From NCBI GenBank assembly GCA_900155405.1, contig LT700188.1, positions 496,001 to 560,000 on the forward strand: a stretch of DNA of 64,000 bases. The letters are read 5' to 3'. Every line of letters begins with the position of its first letter. Position 1 is the first letter of the stretch. Shown here piece after piece: positions 28,326 through 38,329 of the stretch. Made by a program: the position numbers and the translations under genes. Below the pieces are notes generated by a model, which saw only the letters and a list, made by a program, of their open reading frames with translations, was not told where the DNA came from and did no database searches. The stretch comes from Negativicoccus massiliensis. Lineage in GTDB: Bacteria; Bacillota; Negativicutes; Veillonellales; Negativicoccaceae.

Positions 28326-28757
28326 TTACTCTTCCACGATCCGGATCGAATCCATCCGGTCGCCTTGTAAAATCGAGTCCACTGTGTCCATGCCGTCCGT
28401 CACCTGACCAAACACGGTATGCACGCCATTCAAGTGCGGCTGCGGCTCAAAGCAAATAAAAAATTGGCTGCCGCCCGTATCCTTGCCGCGATGCGCCATT
28501 GATACGGCGCCGCGCGTATGCTTGTGAGGGTTATTTTCGGTTTCACAGGGAATCGTGTATCCCGGACCGCCGGTACCGTTACCGTTCGGGCATCCCGTCT
28601 GAGCGACGAACCCCGGAATCACGCGATGAAAAATCAAGCCGTCATAAAATCCTTCGCTCGCCAGTTTCGCAAAATTTTTCACGGTTCCCGGCGCTTCTTT
28701 CGGGAACAATTCAATCGTAATTTCCGCTTTATTTTCAAGGGTAATAATCGCTTTCAT
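28326..28757 (-). CDS. Cyclophilin-type peptidyl-prolyl cis-trans isomerase
   Basis: 143 residues, no signal peptide, so cytoplasmic. Catalytic [25 protein letters not shown] (shown in parts: [17 protein letters not shown]), [16 protein letters not shown] and [11 protein letters not shown] match the cyclophilin core. It overlaps tcdA by 4 nt (ATGA). Confidence 0.93.
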   Translation of the reverse strand: MKAIITLENKAEITIELFPKEAPGTVKNFAKLASEGFYDGLIFHRVIPGFVAQTGCPNGNGTGGPGYTIPCETENNPHKHTRGAVSMAHRGKDTGGSQFFICFEPQPHLNGVHTVFGQVTDGMDTVDSILQGDRMDSIRIVEE

Positions 28758-29467
28758 AGCAACTCCTCTTCTTTCTGTGCAATCGCACGAATCACGAGCC
28801 CCGCCAGTATCATTCCGCCCACCGGCGGCACAAAAGAAACGGAGCCGGGAACCTGTTCCGATCCTTCGGGATACTGCGGCGCAATCGGTTTCTCTTTAGA
28901 GTACACGCAGGTCAACTTTGCTACGCCTGCCTGTTTTAATTCCCGACGCATTACGCGTGCCAGGCGGCACACGGAGGTGGCATAAATATCCGCCACTTCA
29001 ATTTGCTCGGGATGTAATTTATTACCTAAGCCCATCGCCGCAACGATAGGTATATGTAATGCTTGCGCTTCGCGGGCAAGGCCCACTTTCGCCGTCACTG
29101 TATCGATCGCATCGATTACATAATCAACATGCAATGTTGCCAGATACGATTTCTCCCGGGGCAAGTAAAACTCTTCACGCACTTCCACTTGGCACGCCGG
29201 GTTGATATCTGCGACACGTTCGGCCATTACTTGCGCTTTCGATTTTCCCAGTGTCGACACTAAAGCCGGTAATTGTCGGTTGCGATTACTGACCGTGACG
29301 CGGTCGGGATCAATCAACACCAGGCGACCGATGCCGGCCCGGGCCAGTGCTTCCACCGCATATGAACCGACACCCCCGATGCCGAACACGGCCACTGCGG
29401 CGCGAGCCAAACGATCGACGCCGTCAGTCCCCAGTAAGTATGAAGTGCGTTGTGTAAATTCGTCCAT
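28754..29467 (-). CDS. tcdA: tRNA threonylcarbamoyladenosine dehydratase (TcdA/CsdL-like)
   Basis: 237 residues. An E1-like ThiF-fold enzyme that cyclises the t6A37 modification of ANN-decoding tRNAs using ATP. It has the nucleotide-binding [21 protein letters not shown] (from about residue 28), [25 protein letters not shown] (near 107) and the family C-terminal [17 protein letters not shown]. The start at 29467 shares a base with the upstream stop codon (TGATG), so translation is coupled. Confidence 0.88.
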   Translation of the reverse strand: MDEFTQRTSYLLGTDGVDRLARAAVAVFGIGGVGSYAVEALARAGIGRLVLIDPDRVTVSNRNRQLPALVSTLGKSKAQVMAERVADINPACQVEVREEFYLPREKSYLATLHVDYVIDAIDTVTAKVGLAREAQALHIPIVAAMGLGNKLHPEQIEVADIYATSVCRLARVMRRELKQAGVAKLTCVYSKEKPIAPQYPEGSEQVPGSVSFVPPVGGMILAGLVIRAIAQKEEELL

Positions 29468-29838
29468 CAGTCTTTCGCCGGCACGATTTCCAGCCAATAG
29501 TGGTCCGGATCTTCGATAAAATAAATACCCATTTGAGGATTCTCATAACAGATACAGCCCATCGCTTTATGCTTGGCATGAGCGGCTTCATAATCTTCCG
29601 TCACGAACGCCAAATGGAATTCGTTGTCGCCCAGATTGTACGGTTCTTTCCGGTCGCGTAACCAAGTAAGCTCCAGCTTATGGTCCGTCTGATGATCTCC
29701 CAAATAGACAATGATAAAGCTGTCATCATCCGCTATTTTACGGCGAACCTCGGTAAGTCCCAGCGCTTCTTCATAAAAGGCAAGACTTTTTCCCAAGTCC
29801 AAAACATTTAAGTTATTGTGGTCAAATCGAAACGACAT
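29467..29838 (-). CDS. VOC/glyoxalase-family protein (lactoylglutathione-lyase-like)
   Basis: 123 residues, two beta-alpha-beta-beta-beta modules. Probable metal ligands: His in FDHNNLNVLDL, Glu in HKLELTW, His in NEFHLAFV and Glu in YWLEIVPAKD, the glyoxalase I pattern. It may detoxify methylglyoxal adducts, though VOC functions vary. The ATG at 29838 is 8 nt from GGAG, whereas the ATG at 29844 is too close. A promoter-like TTGCGG-17-TACAAT lies upstream, overlapping the end of sbcC. Confidence 0.78.
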   Translation of the reverse strand: MSFRFDHNNLNVLDLGKSLAFYEEALGLTEVRRKIADDDSFIIVYLGDHQTDHKLELTWLRDRKEPYNLGDNEFHLAFVTEDYEAAHAKHKAMGCICYENPQMGIYFIEDPDHYWLEIVPAKD

Positions 29839-29917
29839 CGACATCGCTCCTTTTCTAAAGCCTTTATTCGAATATTTTCGATATGCTTATTGTAACAAAT
29901 TTTTTTATATCCCGCAA

Positions 29918-32900
29918 TTACCCTAACACCCAATGGGCCCGACTGCCTGTTTCCGTCTTTTCGATTTCCAAACGCGTATCAATACGCTGACGCAACTCTT
30001 CCACATGACTGATAATGCCGACAAGCCGGCCGCCCTCACGTAAATCCGTCAAAATACGAATCGCTTCGTTTAACGCGTCCGCATCCAATGTCCCGAACCC
30101 TTCATCGACAAACACGGTATCCAAACGCAATCCCCCGGCATAGGCCTGCGCCGTATCGGCAAGCCCTAACGCCAGCGCGAGCGATGCCTGAAATGTTTCG
30201 CCCCCCGAAAGCGTATTGGCGGGCCGGCGATCTCCGGTCCAAAAATCGTTGACTTCTAAATCCAACCCCGCCGCGCGACGTTGGTCGGTCGCCGCTTGCG
30301 CACGCACAAGCTGGTACCGTCGGTGACTCATTTTTTCCAAGCGTACGTTGGCGGCCATGACGACATCGTCAAGCAACGTCTGTAAAACATAACGCTGAAA
30401 ACTCAAGCGTCCCTGCTCGCCGGTAACGCTACTGCCATTAGCCAATTCGGATAAACGTCCCACGACAGCCTGTTCCTGATCGAGTTTCGCAAATATCTGC
30501 GCGTATTCCTTCATTTTTTGCGCGGCGGCCGCCAATCGTTTGACTTTTATGCCGAGCATCGTCATTCGCTCGACCGCCTCTTTATGTTCCTTTTCGGCTT
30601 GGCTGACGGCCGCCATAACTTTTGCCAAGTCGGGCGCCGCCATGCCGTCCAGTTCTTTTTTTATTTCCTCCAAACGGGTTTTGTTGGCGATGCAATCCGC
30701 TTGATATTTTTGAATTTCTTGCTGACGTTCGTTAATGGAGGGCCCCTGCGCAATCGCCGCGGCCAGCAGCGTCATATCGGTAAAACCCGATGCTTTGGCG
30801 CGCTCGAGCAATGCGTCGCGCTTCGTTTTGTAGTTATGACGACATTCTTCCAGCCGTCTTGTTACTTCTTCGTATTGTTGACGAAGATCCTGCTCTTTTT
30901 TTTGAACCTCTTTCGCCTTTTCTGAAAACGCCTTTTCGCGCCGTTCGTAGTTTTCTATTTTCTCTTTCAACTGCACAACTTGCGCTTTCACCGACTCCGC
31001 ATTTGTGAACTGTGGCGGAATCTGTCGTTGCGCTTCCTCAAGTTTGGTCGTTACCACCGTTCCCGCCGATTCGATTTTCGCAAGTTCTTCATTGATTTTT
31101 TGCAGTGTTTCGTTCGCTTTTTTCTCTTGCTCCTGTTGCGCGGTCAACTGCACTTTAACACGTTCAAATTCCGCTTGCGCAGACATTGCCTCTTGATGCT
31201 TCGTCTGCAATTCGGTCTCCTGCTCTATAAGTTGTGTATCGGTAAGCGATGCCAACAAAGCATCCGCCGCGTTCAACTCCTGTGCCAACAGGGATTCACG
31301 TTCCGTCAGCTGGCTCAAAAGCTGTTGCGTTGCCGCTAATTTTTCCTGCGCCAGCTTTTCTTCTTCCTGCGCATCTTGCCACGTTGCTTCATCCGGCATT
31401 TCCTCATCGGTCACCGCCGGTTGCGGATGATGCAGAGATCCGCATACCGGGCAGGGAGTGCCCGCCGTAAGTTCCGCGCCTAACCATGCCGCCCAGTTTT
31501 TTTCACGCAGATCGGCCAAGTGTTCCCGCTTTTTAACAACGTTTTGCAAAGCGGTTTGCTGCAAAGCAAGCGTGTTTTTCAGGGTTTCAATATCCCCTCT
31601 GACCGCGTCATGGTCTTGCTGACGTTTCCGATACGCTTGGTATTCCTTTTGCCGTCGTTTATGCGACGCCAATTTTTCTTCCCAAATCGGCTCTTTCTCT
31701 GCCAACTCACGAAGCGCATTCCCTTGCTCGGAAAGATCCGTGATGGCTTTCGCGATCCGTTCCGCTTCCGCCTGCGCCGCTTTTTGCCGCTCTTCCGCCG
31801 CAGCGTGTTTCTTTTGATTCTCTTCTTCTTGCCGTGTCAATTGCGCTACTTCATCAAACCAACCGATGACTCTCGTTAACCGCTCTTGTTCCAGTTTATA
31901 TTCACTTTGCGCGGAACGTTCCGCATCTAAAAATTCTTCCTCTTTTGCCCAGTAAAGAGTCTCCTCTTGCAGTTGTTTTAATTCCGGTTCCCACTCGCTT
32001 TGCTGCTGACGATATCGGGATCCCTTCGTTTGTTCATCGGTGAGCGCCTGCATGCTGTCGGCCATTGTTGTTGCCTTTTGCCAACGCTCCAGTTCTGCGG
32101 CCTTTTCTTGCATCATTTCGGACTCGTCGGCAAGCTTTTTCTGCACAGCGAGCGCGATTTTTTCTTTGCTTTTAAGGTCTTGCCATGTCTGCGCTGCTTG
32201 CGCCGACTGCTGTGCTTCTTGGCGAGCTTTTGCCAAAACGAGCTCCGCGTCTTTCGCTTCGTTCCATTCCGCTTGGGTTATTTGTATGGCAGATTGCAAT
32301 TCTTCTTCCGTGGTAACATTTTCCGCCCCCAAATCGCGTTCCCGATCGCGCTTCGCCTCTTCAAAAGATGACGCGAGCGCCTGAGCGCGCTCTTTCAATA
32401 ACGACGCTACGCGGGCGGCGATTTCCGTCGCAAAAAGTTTGGCCAAAATCTGCTCTCGTTCCGCCGAGCTCGCCAATAAAAGTTGACGAAAATTCCCCTG
32501 CGGCAAAAGCACGACCTGACGGAACTGATCGACATCAAAACAGATCAGGTCCAAAATTTTGCCTTGCACATTGCGATCGCCCATCGATTCCAATTCCTTG
32601 CCGTCACCTGCGATCTTGACAAATTCCACTTTGGCGGGGCGCTCCGTTGTTCCCGTCCCCCGTTGTTTGCTCAGGCGTTGCGCCGGCTCACGCACGACAC
32701 GATAGCAGGTATCGCCGAGCGCAAAATCAAGTTCCACCCGTGTCGGTAACGATGTCGGTGCATACGCACTGCGCATATTACGCGCGTCACGTTCGCTGCT
32801 GGTTTTGCCGTAAAGCGCAAAACAAATCGCGTCGAAAATCGTCGTCTTGCCTGCACCGGTCGGTCCGTGCACCAAAAAGAACTGCCGCTCACCGAGGCGA

Positions 32901-32968
32901 GTAAAATCAATGGTTTGCGCTGCCACATAGGGGCCGAACGCCTGCATCATCAAACGTAACGGTCTCAT
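29918..32968 (-). CDS. sbcC: DNA double-strand-break repair ATPase SbcC
   Basis: 1016 residues. Rad50-like subunit of the SbcCD nuclease that cleaves hairpins and protein-blocked ends. Walker A GPTGAGKTTIFDAI near the N-terminus; long coiled coils of about 350 residues on each side of the zinc hook CPVCGS (near residue 506); C-terminal signature LSGGETFQASLALALGLAD and Walker B VFVDEGFGTLD. The ATG at 32968 has AGGAGG and overlaps the sbcD stop by 4 nt. Confidence 0.95.
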   Translation of the reverse strand: MRPLRLMMQAFGPYVAAQTIDFTRLGERQFFLVHGPTGAGKTTIFDAICFALYGKTSSERDARNMRSAYAPTSLPTRVELDFALGDTCYRVVREPAQRLSKQRGTGTTERPAKVEFVKIAGDGKELESMGDRNVQGKILDLICFDVDQFRQVVLLPQGNFRQLLLASSAEREQILAKLFATEIAARVASLLKERAQALASSFEEAKRDRERDLGAENVTTEEELQSAIQITQAEWNEAKDAELVLAKARQEAQQSAQAAQTWQDLKSKEKIALAVQKKLADESEMMQEKAAELERWQKATTMADSMQALTDEQTKGSRYRQQQSEWEPELKQLQEETLYWAKEEEFLDAERSAQSEYKLEQERLTRVIGWFDEVAQLTRQEEENQKKHAAAEERQKAAQAEAERIAKAITDLSEQGNALRELAEKEPIWEEKLASHKRRQKEYQAYRKRQQDHDAVRGDIETLKNTLALQQTALQNVVKKREHLADLREKNWAAWLGAELTAGTPCPVCGSLHHPQPAVTDEEMPDEATWQDAQEEEKLAQEKLAATQQLLSQLTERESLLAQELNAADALLASLTDTQLIEQETELQTKHQEAMSAQAEFERVKVQLTAQQEQEKKANETLQKINEELAKIESAGTVVTTKLEEAQRQIPPQFTNAESVKAQVVQLKEKIENYERREKAFSEKAKEVQKKEQDLRQQYEEVTRRLEECRHNYKTKRDALLERAKASGFTDMTLLAAAIAQGPSINERQQEIQKYQADCIANKTRLEEIKKELDGMAAPDLAKVMAAVSQAEKEHKEAVERMTMLGIKVKRLAAAAQKMKEYAQIFAKLDQEQAVVGRLSELANGSSVTGEQGRLSFQRYVLQTLLDDVVMAANVRLEKMSHRRYQLVRAQAATDQRRAAGLDLEVNDFWTGDRRPANTLSGGETFQASLALALGLADTAQAYAGGLRLDTVFVDEGFGTLDADALNEAIRILTDLREGGRLVGIISHVEELRQRIDTRLEIEKTETGSRAHWVLG

Positions 32969-34086
32969 GACTCCGCCTCCTGCCATACTTCGGCCATAAC
33001 CTGTGTCTCGGTTTCATCGAGCGGCCGACCGCCGACATCCTCGATAAATTGCGCAAACATATCCGTATAGGTTAACCGACGAATGTCCGCTGTGGTGCGC
33101 TCGCCCTGCTGCGCTTTGAGGCCGATCGGTTCCAGGGCCAGCACGTTCGGAAATTTTTCGCGCAGCCGGCTCATCGCGGCCAGCACCGGCGCCTCATCCG
33201 TCAGTCGTAATAACAAATAATCGTCACTCGACGGCGTAAGGTCGCCCATAAGTTCCTGAAACGCGCCCGTGATGATGCGCAAATCACGACGCTTGCGCAA
33301 GGTAACACTCTCCCGCCGCACCGCTCCTGCCGCATCAATCTCGACCAAATCAACGCTTTTCTGCTGTTCCACTTCATTGAAGGAGTATTTTAACAACGAG
33401 CCGCTGTAACGCAATTTACCCTCCGCCATAGTTTGCGGTCGGTGCAAATGTCCGAGCATCGTGTAATGAAAATCTTGGAATACATCCGTTCCTACCTGTG
33501 ACGATCCGCCGACGGAAAGCGGCCGTTCCGAATCCGACGGACTGCCGCCGGCCACAAAGGCATGCGCCACGGCAATACGCCGGGCCGATGACGGTACCTG
33601 CTGCAACAGACGCTCTGCCTGCACGCGGAATAAGCTGTCATAATCACGCACCTGCGGTTCATCGTATTTGATTCGTATCGTAGCCGGATCGGCAAACGCA
33701 AACGGGCAAAAATACACCGGTCCCGCCGCATCATGAAGCACAAGCGGCGCGGTATCGGCTTCGGCCATGCCGTAAATATAGACACCGCTTTCGCGCAAAA
33801 GCCGCGACCCGTACGACAAGCGATCGGTGCTGTCGTGATTACCGCTGATCGCAATCAAAGGAATATCGGCGTAGCTTAATTCCGTAACCATATCATCCCA
33901 TAAATGCACGGCATCCGTAGGCGGCACTGCGCGGTCATAGATATCGCCCGCCACCACCACAGCGTCCGGTCGGTAGTCACGCACCAATGCGCTGAAATCT
34001 TGCAGCGTGTACGCCTGATCTTCCGTCAAGTAACGTTCATAAAAAATTCGTCCTAAATGCCAATCGGCCGTATGAATAATGCGCAT
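32965..34086 (-). CDS. sbcD: Exonuclease subunit SbcD
   Basis: 373 residues. Mre11-like Mn2+ nuclease partner of SbcC. Phosphoesterase motifs: HTADWHLGR (residue 5), VVAGDIYDRAVPP (near 45), ISGNHDSTDRL (near 80), VAHAFVAGG (near 172) and MLGHLHRPQ (near 212). GGAGC precedes the ATG, and a TGATATAAT -10 lies about 25 nt further upstream. Confidence 0.95.
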   Translation of the reverse strand: MRIIHTADWHLGRIFYERYLTEDQAYTLQDFSALVRDYRPDAVVVAGDIYDRAVPPTDAVHLWDDMVTELSYADIPLIAISGNHDSTDRLSYGSRLLRESGVYIYGMAEADTAPLVLHDAAGPVYFCPFAFADPATIRIKYDEPQVRDYDSLFRVQAERLLQQVPSSARRIAVAHAFVAGGSPSDSERPLSVGGSSQVGTDVFQDFHYTMLGHLHRPQTMAEGKLRYSGSLLKYSFNEVEQQKSVDLVEIDAAGAVRRESVTLRKRRDLRIITGAFQELMGDLTPSSDDYLLLRLTDEAPVLAAMSRLREKFPNVLALEPIGLKAQQGERTTADIRRLTYTDMFAQFIEDVGGRPLDETETQVMAEVWQEAES

Positions 34087-34185
34087 AGCAGCTCCTTTAA
34101 TGTGTTTTTTTTATTATATCATCGAGGCTCTTTTACCGATGCGTGGGAATGATGAATAACTTATGATTTACTAAAATACGATTAT

Positions 34186-34212
34186 AAAAAATCCCCCGAA
34201 GGGGATTTTTTT
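34186..34212 (-). terminator. Terminator of the secreted hypothetical gene
   Basis: AAAAAATCCCC CCGAA GGGGATTTTTT-type stem with T-run. It overlaps the stop codon of the upstream hypothetical gene. Confidence 0.88.
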
Positions 34213-34801
34213 ATGACAATGTTAAAACGATTGTCTCCAATAATCTTGTTTGCACTTCCGTTGCCGCGGACACTTTACCGTTGCGCTGATCATATGCCAA
34301 CGCTTCCGTGTTCGGCAAAAGCAGCCGTGTTTTGTCATGGCTCCGATAGACCAAAAGGCGCTGCGGTATAGTAAGAGCAAGATCCGGATGTTCGCGCCAC
34401 AATGATTCCGCTTGCGGGTCGTGGTACTCGATCATCCAAAAAGGATTGTTCTCATCCCCCATTGTGGTAACCGTCACCGCTGTATAACCGGCTTGCTCCA
34501 GCGCCGTTAACAGACAAGGCACCCATTTCTGCGGTTCGGTTTTAAGCGTCACTTCATACGCATTGCGACCGACGCGTTCGCCTTGCAAACCGGCTTGTTG
34601 TAAAATGGCAAAGCTTTTTTCAAACTGCGGGTAGCGCGTGTCATAACGATCTCTTTCACTCGGAATGTCGGTATAAATTCCACCGCTGACGCCGTGATGA
34701 TGACCGAAACCGATGCCGATCCCGAAATTTACCGCGCCTGTTGTCATTGTTACACCAAAAGACAAACCAACCGCTAATACCAAATATTTCCACCGTCGCA
34801 T
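34211..34801 (-). CDS. Secreted protein of unknown function
   Basis: 196 residues. An N-terminal signal sequence (MRRWKYLVLAVGLSFGVTMTT) is followed by a Gly/His-rich stretch GIGIGFGHHHGVSGG and a mixed alpha/beta region. I do not recognise a family. The body (about residues 60-125) alternates hydrophobic strands with charged turns, as in small periplasmic domains. It is a single gene with its own extended -10 (TGCTATACT) and AGGGG site, and is divergent from cshA. Confidence 0.7.
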   Translation of the reverse strand: MRRWKYLVLAVGLSFGVTMTTGAVNFGIGIGFGHHHGVSGGIYTDIPSERDRYDTRYPQFEKSFAILQQAGLQGERVGRNAYEVTLKTEPQKWVPCLLTALEQAGYTAVTVTTMGDENNPFWMIEYHDPQAESLWREHPDLALTIPQRLLVYRSHDKTRLLLPNTEALAYDQRNGKVSAATEVQTRLLETIVLTLS

Positions 34802-34921
34802 CGTATCACCCCTTTGGAAAGTTTATATTTTCAGTATAGCACAAATTAATATATGAATTTATGCATGATTTTATCTCATCTCATGATATAATAGATATTT
34901 GATGAATAAAGGAGGAAATAG

Positions 34922-36439
34922 ATGTTAGAAGAATTTATCAATTTGAAAATATCCAAACCGATTATTACCGCCCTGAATGAAATGGGTTTTGAAGAGCCGA
35001 CACCGATCCAGCGCGAGGCCATTCCGATCGCTTTGAGCGGCCGTGATATGATCGGCCAGGCACAAACCGGTACGGGTAAAACAGCGGCATTCGGTATTCC
35101 GATGCTGGAACGTGTACCGGCCAAAGGGGAAGGTCCGTTTGCCCTTGTGCTGGCGCCGACACGTGAGCTTGCCATTCAATCGGCAGAAGAGATCAATCGC
35201 TTGGCGCAACACTTGCCGCACTGGGCATTGCCGATTTACGGCGGTCAGGACATGGGCCGTCAATTGCGCAGTCTTAACAAACGTCCGCCGATTATTGTCG
35301 CGACACCGGGTCGTCTGATGGATCACATGGAGCGCGGAACGATTTCACTCGACAACATCCGACTCGTTGTTCTCGACGAAGCGGATGAAATGCTCAACAT
35401 GGGTTTCATTGATGATATTCACAAAATTGTCGGGGCTACTCCGGAGGATCGGCAAACACTTCTTTTCTCCGCCACAATGCCGAATGCGATTCGCGAATTG
35501 GCTGACAAATTCCTGACAGAACCGAAGCACGTCACCATGAAAATGAAAGAAGTAACGATTGATCTGATTGATCAGGACTACATTGAAGTAGCGGAACGTC
35601 AGAAATTTGATGTGCTTTGCCGTCTTCTGGACATGCAGGATCCGACGCTTGCGATTATTTTCGGCCGCACCAAACGGCGCGTCGATGAAGTAACCGAAGC
35701 GTTAAAGAAACGCGGTTATACGGCGGAAGGTTTGCACGGCGACTTGTCGCAGGCGAAACGTGATAAAGTCATGCGTCAATTCCGTGAAAATACAATTGAT
35801 CTTTTGGTCGCTACCGATGTGGCGGCGCGCGGTCTTGATATCAGCGGCGTAACCCATGTCTACAACTACGACATGCCGCAGGATCCGGAAAGCTACGTGC
35901 ACCGCGTCGGCCGTACCGGTCGCGCCGGTCAGGCCGGTTTGGCAACGACATTTGTCGTGCCGCGCGAAATGGAACATCTGCGCGCCATCGAACATTTGAT
36001 TCGTCGTCGCATTGCCCGTCGTGCCATTCCCAGCTTGTCCGAGGTTATCGAAAGCAATCGTAAAAACGCGTTGACCAGCTTGGTGCGCACTGCCGAACAG
36101 GACAACTTGGACGGTTTCCATGCTTCCGCGGAGGAATTGTTGCGTGAATTGGATTCCGTTACACTGGTCGCGGCCGCGATTAAGCTCTTGACGGAAGAGC
36201 CGGATACCACGCCGGTCAATATCACGGCGGAACGTCCTCTCGCCCGCAAGAAAGGTAATTTTGCGCATCGCGGCCCGCGCTCGGGACAAAGTCAGCGTAG
36301 CGGCGGAAAGCGCAATTTCAGTCGCGGCAAACGTCGCGATCGCAGTGATCGTAACGATCGCGGCTACCAATCGACTTCGCGAAAAAACACCAAGAAAAAG
36401 AAATTCACCTCGGGCTTTGAACCGTATTTCCGTGACTAA
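34922..36439 (+). CDS. cshA: DEAD-box ATP-dependent RNA helicase (CshA-like)
   Basis: 505 residues. RNA unwinding in mRNA decay, ribosome assembly and cold response. Q motif (GFEEPTPIQ), motif I AQTGTGKTAAF (near residue 45), PTRELAIQ, TPGRLMDHM, DEADEML (near 150), SATMP, then helicase C motifs IFGRTKRR, ATDVAARGLD and HRVGRTGRAG (near 325). The C-terminal 80 residues are Arg/Gly/Ser/Lys-rich (RNA-binding tail). AAAGGAGG lies before the ATG and a TATAAT upstream. Confidence 0.92.
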   Translation: MLEEFINLKISKPIITALNEMGFEEPTPIQREAIPIALSGRDMIGQAQTGTGKTAAFGIPMLERVPAKGEGPFALVLAPTRELAIQSAEEINRLAQHLPHWALPIYGGQDMGRQLRSLNKRPPIIVATPGRLMDHMERGTISLDNIRLVVLDEADEMLNMGFIDDIHKIVGATPEDRQTLLFSATMPNAIRELADKFLTEPKHVTMKMKEVTIDLIDQDYIEVAERQKFDVLCRLLDMQDPTLAIIFGRTKRRVDEVTEALKKRGYTAEGLHGDLSQAKRDKVMRQFRENTIDLLVATDVAARGLDISGVTHVYNYDMPQDPESYVHRVGRTGRAGQAGLATTFVVPREMEHLRAIEHLIRRRIARRAIPSLSEVIESNRKNALTSLVRTAEQDNLDGFHASAEELLRELDSVTLVAAAIKLLTEEPDTTPVNITAERPLARKKGNFAHRGPRSGQSQRSGGKRNFSRGKRRDRSDRNDRGYQSTSRKNTKKKKFTSGFEPYFRD

Positions 36440-36444
36440 TAAGC

Positions 36445-36470
36445 AAAAAAGACGCATATGCGTCTTTTTT
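36445..36470. terminator. Bidirectional terminator between cshA and the ATP-grasp gene
   Basis: A perfect 26-bp palindrome, AAAAAAGACGCAT and its complement, with T-runs on both strands. Confidence 0.93.
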
Positions 36471-36472
36471 TA

Positions 36473-37246
36473 TTACTCCGTAACGGATGCTGTATCCTCA
36501 TCCTGCGCCTCTATTTCCTTTTGATATTCTCTTACCAAATCGGCTGTCAGTTCCTGCCAACGTGCCGCCAGAAGTTGCGCATAGGGTACCGGCGGTAAGC
36601 CGTAGTTCCCTAAACCGAACCCGTCGTTGACTTCCACCAGTAATGTGCGGCCCTTGCTATCCACGCCGAAATCGATGGCATAGCCTCGCGGCGCGGAGTG
36701 ATACGCTGCGATCGCGCGCCGAACAACCTCCACATCCGGCGTAACATCCCATTTGCCTTTGTACCAGAACATTCCGAGCGGCACTCCATCACAAACATAG
36801 ACGCGCCACTCCGAAACAAATTCCACTTTTTCACTGCACCAAACGTCAATATCCGAAACAAAACCGCCGAGCTTTACCAAATCACTTGTTTCTTCCAGGA
36901 CAGTGCCGATAAAGCGTTTCGTTTCTTTGCGCGGCTTGATAAATACACGCCACAGTGACGGATCATTCGTAATCGTAAAAAGCGTGGACGGCCAAATTTT
37001 CCGTCCGAGAAATGGCTGCAGTTCTTCCGGATAATCCAAATTCGGACATTCGATGTCCCAACCCGTTAAAAGATCGTGCAGATCCTGTTCACTGCCGACG
37101 ATGACAGTGGCCGGATCCACCGCTTGCAAGGCATGCACGGTGGTGTAAAAGTCCACCTCTCCCAGTTGTCTAAACCCTTCATAGGCGATGTGCATATGAT
37201 AGTCGTAGAGTAAACCGTCATGATTTTTGCGTAGTAACGCTTTCAT
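36473..37246 (-). CDS. ATP-grasp domain protein (DUF4343-like)
   Basis: 257 residues, cytoplasmic. Features of a compact ATP-grasp fold: FIKPRKETKRFIGTVL (nucleotide-binding lysine region, near residue 108), FVSEWRVYVCDGVPLGMFWY (near 148) and the metal-binding end GYAIDFGVDSKGRTLLVEVNDGFGLGNYGL (in parts, near 200). Such proteins ligate carboxylates to amines or thiols. The substrate is unknown. Monocistronic; GGAGG precedes the ATG. Confidence 0.75.
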   Translation of the reverse strand: MKALLRKNHDGLLYDYHMHIAYEGFRQLGEVDFYTTVHALQAVDPATVIVGSEQDLHDLLTGWDIECPNLDYPEELQPFLGRKIWPSTLFTITNDPSLWRVFIKPRKETKRFIGTVLEETSDLVKLGGFVSDIDVWCSEKVEFVSEWRVYVCDGVPLGMFWYKGKWDVTPDVEVVRRAIAAYHSAPRGYAIDFGVDSKGRTLLVEVNDGFGLGNYGLPPVPYAQLLAARWQELTADLVREYQKEIEAQDEDTASVTE

Positions 37247-37326
37247 GCCGTCCTCCTTTCCTCTTGCATGCTTTATAGTTTACCTGTCCGCGAAAGGACG
37301 GTTTATATTCGAGTTCATTTTACCAT

Positions 37327-37346
37327 CTTTTGTGCTCCCACAAAAG
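37327..37346 (-). promoter_or_regulatory. Inverted repeat upstream of the ATP-grasp gene
   Basis: CTTTTGTG-GCTCC-type loop-CACAAAAG, an 8-bp perfect stem about 80 nt upstream of the start codon. It may be an operator or a remnant terminator. The 37247-37360 gap otherwise holds the ribosome site and a weak promoter region. Confidence 0.3.
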
Positions 37347-37360
37347 TTTTGCAGTCGCAA

Positions 37361-37415
37361 TAAATAAAGAAACAATTCATTTACGTCGCCTCGGCTTCGC
37401 AAAAGAATTGTTTCT
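37361..37415 (-). terminator. Terminator of ssrA
   Basis: An 11-bp stem (37368-37378 with 37405-37415, AGAAACAATTC) with a GC-rich inner stem, followed by TTTATTTA on the minus strand. Confidence 0.7.
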
Positions 37416-37466
37416 CTAAATTTTATCCATCTATCCGATGCCAAACGCGCTTGGCGTATGATTGCA

Positions 37467-37808
37467 TGGTGGAGACGAGGGGAGTCGAACCCCTGTCCAA
37501 AAGTATTGCCCTAACAACCGCTCCGGGTGCAGTTCATGATCGGGATTTCGCAGCGGCTTCGCTCATGAACAAGCCGACCGCCGCTAGACTGAAGAGTTTC
37601 CGATAACGTGCGTCAGTCGCACGCGTTAACGTATCCTACCGATTGACGCCGAGCTTATGCCGTAGGAAAACATAAGGCGGCGTGGCATTAAGCTGCCAGT
37701 GCAAATTCGTTGTTTGCGTGTAAGTTAAGTCCGGTGTTTAACGGGATGACCGGGATCCCGACCCGCTGTCATTAGCACAACTACTCCTGTCGAAACCAGT
37801 GCGTCCCC
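37467..37808 (-). ncRNA. ssrA: Transfer-messenger RNA (tmRNA)
   Basis: 342 nt. The tRNA-Ala-like ends pair (GGGGACG with CGTCTCC, including G3-U70) and the 3' CCA is encoded. T-loop GTTCGACT is present. The tag-coding frame near 37683-37712 reads GCA AAC AAC GAA TTT GCA CTG GCA GCT TAA, giving the tag ANNEFALAA after the charged alanine. It rescues ribosomes stalled on broken mRNAs together with SmpB, encoded just upstream. Confidence 0.96.
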
Positions 37809-37822
37809 GAAGTAGTAAATGT

Positions 37823-37851
37823 AGCATACCACAATCGTTTTGTTTGTTCAA
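37823..37851 (-). promoter_or_regulatory. Promoter of ssrA
   Basis: TTGAAC (37846-37851), 17 nt, TATGCT (37823-37828), with the -35 overlapping the smpB stop codon. Confidence 0.75.
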
Positions 37852-38315
37852 GTACGACGACGTTCGGCAAGCGCTCGATCCATATCGCGTTTCGCGCTTT
37901 TTTCCGCCAGATCGCGACGTTTGTCATAGTTCTTTTTCCCGGTGCAAAGGCCCAGTTTCACTTTCACCTTGCCCCGTGACCAATACAGCGAGAGCGGAAT
38001 GAGCGTGTAGCCTTTCTGCTGCACTTTGCCGAACAAGCGGTTAATCTCACTTTTATGCATCAAAAGCTTGCGGTTGCGCAACGGTTCCTGGTTAAACCGA
38101 TTACCCTGTTCGTAAGGACTGATATGCACATTATAAAGCCAAAGTTCGCCGTGATGTATCCTGACAAACCCGTCTTTCAGATTGACCTTGCCGGCGCGTA
38201 GGGATTTGACTTCCGTTCCAAAAAGAACCAGACCGGCTTCGTACGTTTCATGTACAAAGTAATCGTGTCTTGCCTTGCGATTATCTGTAATTTGTCGTGT
38301 ATTCTCACGCGCCAT
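37848..38315 (-). CDS. smpB: SsrA-binding protein SmpB
   Basis: 155 residues. Binds tmRNA and the ribosomal decoding site during trans-translation. Core motifs: [22 protein letters not shown] (in parts), [26 protein letters not shown] and the C-terminal tail [19 protein letters not shown]. It lies 14 nt after rnr and directly before ssrA. RNase R, SmpB and tmRNA act together on non-stop mRNA, which the layout reflects. Confidence 0.96.
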   Translation of the reverse strand: MARENTRQITDNRKARHDYFVHETYEAGLVLFGTEVKSLRAGKVNLKDGFVRIHHGELWLYNVHISPYEQGNRFNQEPLRNRKLLMHKSEINRLFGKVQQKGYTLIPLSLYWSRGKVKVKLGLCTGKKNYDKRRDLAEKSAKRDMDRALAERRRT

Positions 38316-38329
38316 ATTTCCTCCGTTAG